Positions 27,318 to 35,890 of a DNA stretch of 64,000 nt are shown piece by piece (position 1 is the stretch's first letter; each line of letters begins with the position of its first letter). The position numbers and the translations under genes are program-made. The notes below the pieces were generated by a model. It saw only the letters and a program-made list of their open reading frames with translations, did no database searches and was not told the origin of the DNA. Source of the DNA: JAWLFI01 sp964627995. GTDB taxonomy: Bacteria; Bacteroidota; Bacteroidia; Chitinophagales; Saprospiraceae. Location of the stretch: the NCBI GenBank assembly GCA_964627995.1, contig CAZVLN010000006.1, positions 30,906 through 94,905 on the forward strand, read 5' to 3'.

Positions 27318-28658
27318 ATGAAACGAAGACTCGTATTGTGGGGAGAAAATGCAGCAGAAGAGAAGCATTTGTACGCCCTTGATTTGCAAGAAGAAAATAG
27401 TAAGGTTGACATTTATGCATTCCCCCTCGAACAAGTAACAGAAACCTTTTCCCAGGAAATGATGAGCAAATGGCGAAATGGGGAAGAACTTACTTTTCCA
27501 GAAAAACATGAAACATACGAGCGCCCCCTCAATTTGTCTGAGTCTCTCCTCCCCGAAGATGTGAAAGTGAAACGTACTGACCTTATCAATCGGGCACAAA
27601 CAGAATGGAACTTCGTGGTCATGTCGGGTAAGCTACATGAAGCCTATAGTTCAGAGTTGGAGGATTTGAAAATGCGCATTGACCGACTCGATAGCTATGA
27701 TAGCGGAATGTGGGAGGAATTGAAAACATTTTGGAATAAAGTCCAAACTCAGATTCGCGATAAAAACTTATTTGGTGACCAGGCTACTCAGCTGAGAAAA
27801 GGCACAGACGATGCTTTCGATAAAATGAAAGCGCTGCGTAAGAAAATGAACGAAGCATTCAGCGAGGAATCCGATGAGCGCAAAGAAAAGTTCATGTCAA
27901 AGTTGAAAGATATAGAACAAAAGGTAGAGAAAAACCTCGGTTTAAAGCCTCTATTCGAGGAGCTCAAATCTATTCAACGCGACTTTAACAATACCAAATT
28001 TATTCAACGGCACCGGCAAGATATTTGGAATAAACTCGACGGCTTGTTTAAGGTTGTTAAAGAAAAGCGTTTTGGTGATAAGGCCAAAGATGATCGCAGC
28101 CCAAAAGGAAGATTAGAACGTCGTTATAATGGTCTTCAACGTGCGATCCAGAAAATGAAAAGTTCTGTAGGCCGAGATGAAGGCGACTTGAGGTTTGAAA
28201 AGAAGCGCATCGAAAAAACGCATGGACAGCTCGAACTTCAAATGCGCCAGGCAAAACTCAAAATGATTGAAGAGCGGCTCAAGTCGAAGCAAGTGAAGTT
28301 GGACGATATGCTCAAGACTCAAAAGGAGCTTGAAAATAAAATTGAACGCGAAATAGAGAAAGAGCGACAAGCTGAAATAGCTAAAGAAAAGCAGCAAGCC
28401 GCGGAGGAAGCGAAGAAGAAAATTCAAGCAAAAATGGAGGCGGAGCGCAGTCAGCGAAGCCAGGAGGAAGAGGCGAAAATTCAAGCTGCGGCTGAACGCA
28501 TCCAATCCGATAAAAAACCATCGAAATCAAAGGATTCTTCTGCAACTGAAAAACCGGCCTCTGCATCTACTGCCGGAAAAGAAGAGCAGACTTCTAAGCC
28601 GTCTGACTCAACCGTCGAAGCAGCAGCTACCGTTGCTGCTATTTTAGAGGAAGAATAG
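27318..28658 (+). CDS. DUF349-like coiled-coil protein
   Basis: This is a cytosolic, strongly charged protein of 446 residues. After a short N-terminal segment (MKRRLVLWGENAAEE), two regions resemble DUF349 helical modules with their spaced Trp and Arg/Lys (ELKTFWNKVQTQIRDK and RHRQDIWNKLDGLFKVVK). A long coiled coil follows (about 280-400, rich in K, E, Q) and a low-complexity Ser/Ala/Glu tail ends in ILEEE. Function is unknown. ATG 27318 is chosen because the promoter lies upstream at 27197-27227. It is twelve bases upstream of the TRIC channel gene. Confidence 0.8.
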   Translation: MKRRLVLWGENAAEEKHLYALDLQEENSKVDIYAFPLEQVTETFSQEMMSKWRNGEELTFPEKHETYERPLNLSESLLPEDVKVKRTDLINRAQTEWNFVVMSGKLHEAYSSELEDLKMRIDRLDSYDSGMWEELKTFWNKVQTQIRDKNLFGDQATQLRKGTDDAFDKMKALRKKMNEAFSEESDERKEKFMSKLKDIEQKVEKNLGLKPLFEELKSIQRDFNNTKFIQRHRQDIWNKLDGLFKVVKEKRFGDKAKDDRSPKGRLERRYNGLQRAIQKMKSSVGRDEGDLRFEKKRIEKTHGQLELQMRQAKLKMIEERLKSKQVKLDDMLKTQKELENKIEREIEKERQAEIAKEKQQAAEEAKKKIQAKMEAERSQRSQEEEAKIQAAAERIQSDKKPSKSKDSSATEKPASASTAGKEEQTSKPSDSTVEAAATVAAILEEE

Positions 28659-28670
28659 GAAACGGAGCCT

Positions 28671-29282
28671 GTGGAAACATTTATTTACGTTCTTGACCTT
28701 GCGGGCACGTTCGTGTTTGCCATCAGTGGTGTTCTCGTAGCCCGAAATCATAACATTGATATGTTTGGAGCGGCCATTCTGGGTTTTGTCACCGCCATTG
28801 GTGGAGGTACATTACGAGATATTTTAATTGGCAGTACGCCGGTGGGGTGGATGCTAAACTTGCATTATCTCATCTCCATTGCAGTGGGCATTTCTGCAGC
28901 TATTTTTTTGAAGCGCTACATTGCACGCCTCACGAAAACTATGTTTTTATTTGATGCGATTGGTATAGGTCTCTTTACTGTATTGGGAATCGAAAAAACC
29001 CTGGAATGTGGGCTTTCTCCATTTATTGCCGTTATGATGGGGACGGTCAGTGCAGTATTTGGTGGCGTCTTACGCGACGTACTCGTGGACCGCATTCCTC
29101 TGATCTTCCGCTCAGAAATTTATGCCACTGCCTGCTTCCTGGGCGCTACCCTTTATTTTATTCTTGGACTTTTCCAATTACCCTCGTACATTATCGTATC
29201 TGCATGCATTTTATTTATCATTTTCATGCGTATTTTAGCTGTTCGCTACAATTTAACATTGCCCGTCTTGTACGAAGATTGA
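28671..29282 (+). CDS. Trimeric intracellular cation (TRIC)-type channel, YicG/UPF0126 family
   Basis: The 203-residue integral membrane protein has seven predicted helices and two pseudo-repeats with the matching motifs GGGTLRDILIG and GGVLRDVLVD. Prokaryotic TRIC homologues conduct monovalent cations. It begins with GTG at 28671 (GTG-GAA-ACA), twelve bases after the preceding stop. No ATG in frame gives a better start, since FAISG near residue 17 belongs to the conserved first helix. It is followed by a structured RNA-like element. Confidence 0.93.
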   Translation: METFIYVLDLAGTFVFAISGVLVARNHNIDMFGAAILGFVTAIGGGTLRDILIGSTPVGWMLNLHYLISIAVGISAAIFLKRYIARLTKTMFLFDAIGIGLFTVLGIEKTLECGLSPFIAVMMGTVSAVFGGVLRDVLVDRIPLIFRSEIYATACFLGATLYFILGLFQLPSYIIVSACILFIIFMRILAVRYNLTLPVLYED

Positions 29283-29337
29283 TTCATTTGATATTCTATT
29301 TTTTGTTGTATCCTTCCTACGCCCTCGGTTAAAAAAA

Positions 29338-29460
29338 GCGCCCGGAGGGCGCAAGCGCCAGGGATGGTAGAGGCCATTCGCCCAAAGGCGATGGGTCCGA
29401 GCACTTGCGAGGACGAAACCCTCGCACAGCCCGATCACGCGGAACGCGTGAGGCGCCCAG
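29338..29460 (+). ncRNA. Candidate structured RNA element, copy 1
   Basis: After a small hairpin GCGCCC/GGGCGC (29338-29352), the element spans 29355-29456 and closes with GCGCC/GGCGC. Inside are a hairpin CCAT(T)CGCC/GGCGATGG (29374-29394), a hairpin TGCGAGG/CCTCGCA (29406-29426), and CACGCG-GAA-CGCGTG (29436-29450). Blocks GCGCCAGGGATG, CGAGCAC, GCGAG and ACAGCCCGATC align in order with the copy at 45517. It follows the TRIC gene by about 55 bases. It is probably a transcribed RNA or a 3' untranslated element, with the stem pairing as the evidence. Confidence 0.6.
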
Positions 29461-29590
29461 ATAAAAAATAAAATGATAAAGACTCAAGAAATTTTTGGCT
29501 TCCAATAGCTATGCTTTCCGACAAAAACTAAACTTGCACACAATCCATTCCGAAAAGATATCGTTTCTTTGCATAACTAAAAGATAAACT

Positions 29591-30064
29591 ATGCTACGGA
29601 TTTCGGTTTTATTTTTTTCTCTACTATTTCTCGCAGCTTGCAGCACCACAAAGTTGCCAACTTCAGATCAACTCAGTCAAATGGAGTATCGTGAAGTGCG
29701 CGGCCTTTTTGATGTGAGCGAAAGTCAGGAAAAGCCCGACAAAATGCCGATGTATCCGAAAGGAAATAATGGGTTGATTACCGATATTCAAAATCAAGTG
29801 GAGTATCCGCAGAAAGCGAAAGAAGATGATCAGGAGGGGATTGTAATAGTGTCTTTTACGATTACAGACAAGGGCGAATTGAAAAAGCCGGAAATCGATC
29901 GTGGGGTTTCAGAATTATTAAATGAGGCTGCTCTAGATGTAATGAAAACACTTAAACCCTGGTATCCCGCCGAAGTAAACGGTGAGCCTGCTGAAGTCAA
30001 CCTCAAGGTTTTGGTTACCTTCCGCAAGCCGGTTGAAAACCCAGACCAGTATTTTACGGAATAA
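29591..30064 (+). CDS. TonB C-terminal domain lipoprotein (energy transducer-like)
   Basis: The 157-residue protein has a lipoprotein signal (FSLLFLAACSTTK, Cys at 17). A TonB C-terminal domain is recognised by YPQKAKEDDQEGIVIVSFTI, then INEAALDVMK-like helix (LLNEAALDVMKTL) and the WYPAEVNGEPAEV hairpin. Unlike a true TonB it lacks an N-terminal transmembrane anchor and Pro-rich linker. It may be a periplasmic partner for TonB-dependent receptors or an unrelated use of the domain. It overlaps the convergent glycosyltransferase by 11 bases. Confidence 0.88.
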   Translation: MLRISVLFFSLLFLAACSTTKLPTSDQLSQMEYREVRGLFDVSESQEKPDKMPMYPKGNNGLITDIQNQVEYPQKAKEDDQEGIVIVSFTITDKGELKKPEIDRGVSELLNEAALDVMKTLKPWYPAEVNGEPAEVNLKVLVTFRKPVENPDQYFTE

Positions 30065-31139
30065 GCTTTCTGTAGAGTTCCAGCATTTGAGTTTGATGGC
30101 GCTCCCGACTAAATAGCTGAGCTCGATCTAATCCCGCCTGTCGCAAATCGCGATACAGCTTGTCTTCTCGTGCAACTCTATTTATAAGGTGAATCAGCTC
30201 TTCTGAATTATCCTCAGAAGTGTATAAAATAGCGTCTCCGCCCACTTCGGGCAGAGATGAGTTATGGCAACTAATCACTGGTGTTCCCGACTGCATCGCC
30301 TCTAGAATAGGAAGGCCAAACCCTTCAAAGCGCGAGGGGTAAACTAGCACACGGGCCTGCCGAACAATAGTTGCCAGCTCTGTGCCTGAGTAGCGCTTCA
30401 TGGGTTGAATGATTTTGTCTGCAGGCACAGCGTCTGACCAGTTGATTTGTTCTTTGGCGCCTAAAATAACTAATGGGGGAAGTTTCGAGGCTGCTCGTTC
30501 ATAGGCTTTTATAACGAGGTCTAGATTTTTCCGCTCATTATGCTGACCTAAAAACAGAACATAATCTTCATCTGGCATGCCGGGCAACTGAGTTGCCGAT
30601 GCTAACTCTTCCTCTTCCGATTTAAAATCTGGCGAGACGCAATTGTAAATAACGCTGATATTATTGGCTGGGACGTTTAGGAACTTGATGAGATCATCTG
30701 CTGTAGATTGCGATATGGCCACAATATGATCGGCAGTATGAACGGCCCATTTCCATTTATAGTCATATACCTTTCGATCCCACCATCCAAAATACTGAGG
30801 AAATCGTTTGTAAATCAAATCGTGCATAGTGACCAATGATGGACACGATATTTTTTTGATTGAAAGGGGTAATTCGTGACTTAAGCCGTGATATAAATCC
30901 AGATCGTATGCTAATGCCTGTTGGTACATGTAGTAAGTACGCCATAATAATGCCCGGCCTTTTGGGCTTACGATATCTGCCCGATCCGGTATATTCCAAT
31001 TTAGGTCGGGATGAGGCACTGGGCTAAATAAAATGGGCTTTACATCTTTCTCACTGACGAGATCGATGAGGTCGCGGCTATAATTGCCCAAACCGGTCCG
31101 GTTGGTGAAAGCGCGTTTTGCATCATATCCTATAATCAT
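30054..31139 (-). CDS. Glycosyltransferase family 4 protein
   Basis: The 361-residue protein has the GT-B fold of GT4 retaining transferases. It starts with YDAKRAFTNRTGLGNYSRDL, a glycine-rich acceptor loop. The C-terminal half has VLFLGQHNERKNL and the donor motif PSRFEGFGLPILEAMQSG, with the EX7E glutamates, followed by VISCHNSSLPEVGGDA. The sugar donor and acceptor are unknown, though cell-envelope polysaccharide is likely. It is the last gene of the minus-strand group beginning with cytochrome c at 33627, 27 bases after the SDR gene. Confidence 0.92.
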   Translation of the reverse strand: MIIGYDAKRAFTNRTGLGNYSRDLIDLVSEKDVKPILFSPVPHPDLNWNIPDRADIVSPKGRALLWRTYYMYQQALAYDLDLYHGLSHELPLSIKKISCPSLVTMHDLIYKRFPQYFGWWDRKVYDYKWKWAVHTADHIVAISQSTADDLIKFLNVPANNISVIYNCVSPDFKSEEEELASATQLPGMPDEDYVLFLGQHNERKNLDLVIKAYERAASKLPPLVILGAKEQINWSDAVPADKIIQPMKRYSGTELATIVRQARVLVYPSRFEGFGLPILEAMQSGTPVISCHNSSLPEVGGDAILYTSEDNSEELIHLINRVAREDKLYRDLRQAGLDRAQLFSRERHQTQMLELYRKLIP

Positions 31140-31166
31140 ACATCAAAGATAGCACACGCAATCCAA

Positions 31167-32198
31167 TCATTGATGTGGTAGCAACTGAGGGCGGTTCGCC
31201 AAGTCTTCCCGTTTTAGGTTCTTTGCTAAACTCCTTATAGTATCTTGAAAAGGACGGTAATGGAATCCAAGTTCATTTGCTGCTGCTGATCCGTCGTACG
31301 CTGAATGCAGCTGACTTAGTCTTAAACTGTCTTTCCCAATCCAAAGGGAATCTCCATTCCATAAAGACTGAATGCGGTTCCAAGCAGCTAAAAAAGGCGT
31401 TAATGTGTTCCACCAAGGTTTAACGGGGGGCCTTATTCCACATTCTTGGGATAGCTGATCGATAAGCGTTTTATACGAATAATTGCCTGCACTCAAGACC
31501 CATGCTGCGCCTTGAACGTCCTGGTCTAGAGATAACCGAGCTGCTCTGGCGACATCTTCTGCATCTACCCAGCCCGCTGTGCCCGTTGGGAAAAAAGATA
31601 AGCCGCGTACCACCTGTTCCAGCCAGTCAGTTATAGGATTATCAAAAGGACATGCTCCCAATATAAAGGAGGGGCGTAAAATTACGGTAGACAAACCTTC
31701 GGCCTGGCCTCGCCACACCTGCAGCTCACTGTGAAACATGCTACGGCCATATAAGCTGTGTTTAAGGTCGTCACCCCAATCCATTTGTGGGCCATCTCCA
31801 GCTTTCTGCTTACCGTGACCCAGTGCCTCGGTACTGCTTAGGTGAATCAATTTGTGCAAAGAGCAATTGAGTGCCATATTTACGACCTGTCGAGTACCTT
31901 CTATATGTAAGACTCTCATTTGGGATTTTTTTGCAGCATGCAAAGAAAAAACCTGCGCCGTATGCACCGCTGCATATGCACCACTCATCACCTGTTCCAA
32001 TGCTGTGGGATCTAAAACTTCTCCACTGATAATATGTAAGCGGGGATGTGCACTCCACTCAGCAGGAAGGGCAACTTCGGGCTTCACCAGTGCGCGAACA
32101 GAATAATTGGAAGCTAGAAGCTCCCGAATAACGGCGGGCCCCATCAACCCTAAAGCATCAGTTACAGCGATAATTCTATGTGCGTTTTCAGCCATCAT
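31167..32198 (-). CDS. Extended SDR / NAD-dependent epimerase-like protein with altered catalytic motif
   Basis: The 343-residue protein has the layout of an extended short-chain dehydrogenase (epimerase/3beta-HSD type). The nucleotide-binding GxxGxxG is read here as TDALGLMG (residues 13-20), with Asp14 in place of the first Gly. The catalytic pair YxxxK is Y150-G-R-S-M154, so lysine is replaced by methionine. The upstream serine segment (LIHLSSTEALG) is normal. The substrate is unknown and the protein may not be an active oxidoreductase. It is three bases downstream of anmK. Confidence 0.85.
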   Translation of the reverse strand: MMAENAHRIIAVTDALGLMGPAVIRELLASNYSVRALVKPEVALPAEWSAHPRLHIISGEVLDPTALEQVMSGAYAAVHTAQVFSLHAAKKSQMRVLHIEGTRQVVNMALNCSLHKLIHLSSTEALGHGKQKAGDGPQMDWGDDLKHSLYGRSMFHSELQVWRGQAEGLSTVILRPSFILGACPFDNPITDWLEQVVRGLSFFPTGTAGWVDAEDVARAARLSLDQDVQGAAWVLSAGNYSYKTLIDQLSQECGIRPPVKPWWNTLTPFLAAWNRIQSLWNGDSLWIGKDSLRLSQLHSAYDGSAAANELGFHYRPFQDTIRSLAKNLKREDLANRPQLLPHQ

Positions 32199-32201
32199 AT
32201 A

Positions 32202-33266
32202 TTAGGGATTATGCCTCACCCCACCCCTGTGATTGTGTGCGCTACCTGTCCAAGTCGAAAATACATTATTTTTATTAGTTTGATATCGATACGCCATGTA
32301 TGCCATGAGAAACGCCTCTTTATAATCTAACCAAGGATATGACGCCACTGTCCATTGATGAACTGCGCCTTTTTCTTTCAGCCGTTGCACTAAAAATTTA
32401 TTTCGAGCACCTCCTCCACTTAACAGAATTTGCTGCCTCTTGTTGTCGGGAATAGTCTGCAATATAGCCGTCGTGATATGTTCGATGGCTGTAGATAATA
32501 AGTCTTTGGGGTTTTTATCTAATCCGTAGAGCTGCGCCCCATAAAATTCCGAAACACTGTGATTCCCTAGAGACTTAGGAGGCGGCTGTGTGAGGTAGGA
32601 CCAGCTATTCAAGTGCTCAAGCACTTCTTTCTGGACAGCGCCTTCGGCCGCCCAACGACCGTCAATATCCATTTTGGCGTTGAGTTTTTGAGCGAGTTGA
32701 TTGAGAATTTGGTTACAACCACATACATCTAACGCTACATTCTCATTAGCAAAAATCGTCAGGTTGGCGATACCACCCAGGTTAATAGCAATATCAAAAT
32801 TAGGGAAAAAGTGTGCGTCTACTATCGGCGCCAAAGGCGCTCCCTGACCACCAAGTGCAACGTCTTTTCTTCGAAATTCACTAATTACAGGAATATTGAG
32901 TGCTGTAGCCAGCGTTTGTCCATGGCCCAGCGCCAAAGTCCAACCTTGCTCTGGATGGTGCGCGCTGGTGTGCCCGTGCCACCCGATGGCATCTACTTTT
33001 CCAAGAGATTTTAAGCACTTTTTAATTTCACCAGCAATGTATTGTGAGTATGCTACATCAAGTCGCATCCACTCACCTATAGACAATTCATGAATACCTT
33101 TAAGATGTTCCACCCACTTTTTCGGGTATGGGAAGTGACCAGTTTCTATCCATTCGAAATGAGGCGTTTCGTTAGATCCTGCGTGGGAAAACCGAATAAC
33201 GGCCAGATCTACACCATCTAAAGAGCTTCCGGACATCACGCCTAATATGTGCATGTTTTTACTCAT
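32202..33266 (-). CDS. anmK: Anhydro-N-acetylmuramic acid kinase
   Basis: AnmK phosphorylates and hydrolyses anhydro-MurNAc from peptidoglycan turnover to MurNAc-6-phosphate. The 354-residue protein starts with the signature LGVMSGSSLDGVDLA, has GWHGHTSAHHP (the active-site region), DINLGGIANL-type AINLGGIANLTI and NQILNQLAQKLNAK. The ATP-binding LLSGGGARNKFL is near the C-terminus. The start overlaps the end of the cytochrome c gene by eight bases, so it is in an operon with it. Other peptidoglycan recycling genes are not in the window. Confidence 0.96.
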   Translation of the reverse strand: MSKNMHILGVMSGSSLDGVDLAVIRFSHAGSNETPHFEWIETGHFPYPKKWVEHLKGIHELSIGEWMRLDVAYSQYIAGEIKKCLKSLGKVDAIGWHGHTSAHHPEQGWTLALGHGQTLATALNIPVISEFRRKDVALGGQGAPLAPIVDAHFFPNFDIAINLGGIANLTIFANENVALDVCGCNQILNQLAQKLNAKMDIDGRWAAEGAVQKEVLEHLNSWSYLTQPPPKSLGNHSVSEFYGAQLYGLDKNPKDLLSTAIEHITTAILQTIPDNKRQQILLSGGGARNKFLVQRLKEKGAVHQWTVASYPWLDYKEAFLMAYMAYRYQTNKNNVFSTWTGSAHNHRGGVRHNP

Positions 33267-33627
33267 CCGCCTGGCTAAAAGTCATGGAGTATTTGGCTAC
33301 CTTTTCGATTTCTTCCGCTGACAAAATGCTTTTGAAAGCCATCATGGATTCCTTGCCGTATGCAATAAGAACCTTGCGTTCGTCAAGTGAAAGTTGTGAT
33401 TCGGTGAGGTCTTTCGCTCCGTTAAATCCCATCTTACCATTTATTCCATGACAGCTAACACAATGGATCTTAAATAGGCGTTTTCCTTGAGAAAGAGCCT
33501 TTTCTTCAGGACTCATTTTTTTCTCTTCGGCGGCCTGTTTCTCCGCGGAATCAGATGAGCTGCAGTACTGACTACTGAAAATAATACTGCACATTACAAA
33601 AATAGTAAGCAAGCGAGATGAAATCAT
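33259..33627 (-). CDS. Cytochrome c-type lipoprotein
   Basis: The 122-residue protein has a lipoprotein-like signal (SSRLLTIFVMCSIIFSSQYC). A charged linker follows, then a single class I c-type domain with CVSCH (CXXCH heme site) and GINGKMGFNG. A methionine in the segment KESMMAFK can be the distal heme ligand. It is a periplasmic electron carrier of unknown partner. The frame is open upstream to 33696, but ATG 33627 starts the signal peptide, so it is preferred. First gene of the group ending with the glycosyltransferase. Confidence 0.88.
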   Translation of the reverse strand: MISSRLLTIFVMCSIIFSSQYCSSSDSAEKQAAEEKKMSPEEKALSQGKRLFKIHCVSCHGINGKMGFNGAKDLTESQLSLDERKVLIAYGKESMMAFKSILSAEEIEKVAKYSMTFSQADE

Positions 33628-33828
33628 TTGTGAGGCTTTAATATTAAATACAATCAACCCCTTCAGTGTTGTACAATAACCATTGATTTTAGTCATTCAA
33701 AATCCTAACAATCCTGTAGCCCATGGTAGATAGGGCACATACTTATTTGTACGGCAAATATAAATAATCTGCAAGCGCCTTGAGAAATGAAGGATATCAC
33801 AGACGAATTCTGAGACGGTTAACACCAC

Positions 33829-33891
33829 TTATCGAAAGATTATGACACTTTATCGAAAACTATGGAAACTTTCCGAAACAAAATAGTTTCC
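33829..33891 (+). promoter_or_regulatory. Operator-like repeats upstream of the TetR-RND operon
   Basis: TTATCGAAA occurs twice, at 33829-33837 and 33850-33858, exactly 21 bases apart (two helical turns). A palindrome GGAAACTTTCC (33864-33874) follows, whose left arm GGAAACT is also inverted at AGTTTCC (33885-33891). This is 40-100 bases before the TetR start. A weak CATATTTG at 33907-33914 may be the -7 box. Confidence 0.45.
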
Positions 33892-33932
33892 TAGAGGTTA
33901 ATAAAGCATATTTGTGGTCAGATAGTGAATGA

Positions 33933-34553
33933 ATGAATTTAATTGAAAAATCTAGAGATCTATTTATGCGTTACGGCATTCGTTCCGTTACCATGTCTGA
34001 CATCGCGGAAAACTTTGGTATTTCGAAAAAAACTCTTTATCAACAGATATCGAGTAAAGACGAATTGGTAAAAACCGTGATGGAGCTTGACATGGAGGAG
34101 GAGCGTCAAGACATAATTGAAATCAGGCAAGAAAGCGTTGATGCTATAGAGCAAATGGTGCAAACCACCATTTATCTGATGAAAAAGATGCGCCAGGTCA
34201 GCCCAGTAACTCATAATGATTTGCGGAAATATTATGGGCCGCTGTGGAACCGATTAGAAAGCCAACAGTTAGATTTCATTTACAAAATTTTGAAGGAGAA
34301 TATTGAGTGGGGGAAATCCAACGAATTATACCGAGGAAGCATCGATCCGGAAATTATTTCTAGATTTTTTGTTCACAAAGCTGCGCTAGCTGTGAACGAA
34401 ATATATTTCCCTCTGGATACTTACCAGCGAGATAAGCTTTTGATGCAGCTTATGTCGTACCACATCAATGGAATCACCACCGCCACGGGAGTAAATAAGT
34501 GGCGAGATTATAAAAATAACGAACTAAAAGCTCAGAAAATAAAAACAGAATGA
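33933..34553 (+). CDS. TetR family transcriptional regulator of the RND operon
   Basis: The 206-residue protein has an N-terminal TetR HTH (RYGIRSVTMSDIAENFGISK followed by KTLYQQISSKDELV, about 11-50). The C-terminal all-helical ligand domain is not assigned to a subclass. It is the first gene of the operon and its stop overlaps the start of the TolC-like gene by four bases (ATGA), so it is probably an autoregulated repressor of the efflux system. Confidence 0.93.
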   Translation: MNLIEKSRDLFMRYGIRSVTMSDIAENFGISKKTLYQQISSKDELVKTVMELDMEEERQDIIEIRQESVDAIEQMVQTTIYLMKKMRQVSPVTHNDLRKYYGPLWNRLESQQLDFIYKILKENIEWGKSNELYRGSIDPEIISRFFVHKAALAVNEIYFPLDTYQRDKLLMQLMSYHINGITTATGVNKWRDYKNNELKAQKIKTE

Positions 34554-35887
34554 TACGAATAGCAGGACTCATCCTATGTTTTTGGATAGCTATTATCCCC
34601 CTTCATGCTCAAGACATCACTCAATTTACCTTGGAGGAGGCGATTGAATATGCGATTGAACGCAATAATCAACTTGATATTGACAAATTAGAAATTGAGG
34701 ATGCGGATGCTCAAATTCTTGAATATTGGGCCCGCGGTATTCCTAAATTGAATGGATCGGTGCAATATCAGCATTTTATAGATATTCCTGTATCCCTTGT
34801 TCCTGGAGAGTTTTTTGGGGGCATGCCCGGGACCTTTTCTGAAGTTCAGTTTGGAACCAACAACAGACTTGAAGGAGCTTTAGAACTTAGTGCTTTATTA
34901 TTTGATGGCGGCTTTTTCGTTGGCTTAAAAGCCCAACGTCTCTACAAGGAACTTCGGAAACGGGAACTGCTTCAAAGCGAGACCCAGGTGCGGTACAATG
35001 TTACAAAAGCATATTTAAATGTATTGGTTGCAAAGGAGAACGTAGCCATCCTGGAGCGAAACATATCGAACCTGGAGGCCAATTTATCGGATGCAGAGGC
35101 CAATTTTGAAGCCGGATTCATTGAAAAGTTGGATGTTGACCGCATTCGCTTATCCCTTTCTACATTAGAAACCAGGCGCCAATCCGTAGAAGGTAATGCG
35201 TTAATTGCCGCTAATCTTCTCAAATTTCAAATGGGATATCCCATAAACAACAATATAGAGGTTGAAGGTGAGTTGGATGAAATCTTCTCATCTGCCTTGG
35301 TAGAAGAAGTAAAAGTTGGGGAGACCATAAACTATGAAGAGCGGATGGAGTACCAGATTGCCAATAAAGGGCTTGAGTTAAGCCAAGTGGATATCAACCG
35401 TCTGCGAGCCGGTTATTTACCTACAATAAATGGCTTCGCCAGCGCTTCTCGTTCCCTTCAGCGAAATGATCTGTTTGATGATTCAGAAGCTGGTTGGTTG
35501 CCCGCCACCATCGTCGGCGTTAATATGAGTTTTTCGCTATTTGACGGCTTTGACCGCCGCGCCAAAATTCAACGCGCAAAAATTACTCAGGAAAAAACCG
35601 TAAAGGAAATCAGTCAGTTGGAACGCTCCATCCAAATGGAGGTTCGCAATGCACGGATTAACTATAATAATATGCAAACGCAATCTGTTAACGCGCAGAT
35701 GAATTTGGACTTAGCAGAGGAAATCTACCAAACCACCCAAATAAAATTTGACGAGGGTGTCGGTAGTAGTGTTGAGCTGCGACAGGCGGAATCCGATTTT
35801 TATACCGCCCAGTCGAATCAAATTAACGCCATGTACGACCTATTAGATGCCTATACCGAATTACAAAAAGCCTTAGGAAAAATATAA
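34550..35887 (+). CDS. TolC-family outer membrane efflux protein
   Basis: The 445-residue protein has a signal peptide (IAGLILCFWIAIIPLHAQ). Two OEP (outer membrane efflux) repeats follow, with the first near TLEEAIEYAIERNNQLDIDK and the second after LELSQVDINRLRAGYLPTIN. Coiled-coil helical barrel residues and FDGFDRRAKI are typical. The ending YDLLDAYTELQKALGK is usual for the family. It forms the outer-membrane channel for the adaptor and pump encoded downstream. It overlaps the TetR gene by four bases. Confidence 0.94.
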   Translation: MIRIAGLILCFWIAIIPLHAQDITQFTLEEAIEYAIERNNQLDIDKLEIEDADAQILEYWARGIPKLNGSVQYQHFIDIPVSLVPGEFFGGMPGTFSEVQFGTNNRLEGALELSALLFDGGFFVGLKAQRLYKELRKRELLQSETQVRYNVTKAYLNVLVAKENVAILERNISNLEANLSDAEANFEAGFIEKLDVDRIRLSLSTLETRRQSVEGNALIAANLLKFQMGYPINNNIEVEGELDEIFSSALVEEVKVGETINYEERMEYQIANKGLELSQVDINRLRAGYLPTINGFASASRSLQRNDLFDDSEAGWLPATIVGVNMSFSLFDGFDRRAKIQRAKITQEKTVKEISQLERSIQMEVRNARINYNNMQTQSVNAQMNLDLAEEIYQTTQIKFDEGVGSSVELRQAESDFYTAQSNQINAMYDLLDAYTELQKALGKI

Positions 35888-35890
35888 GCT

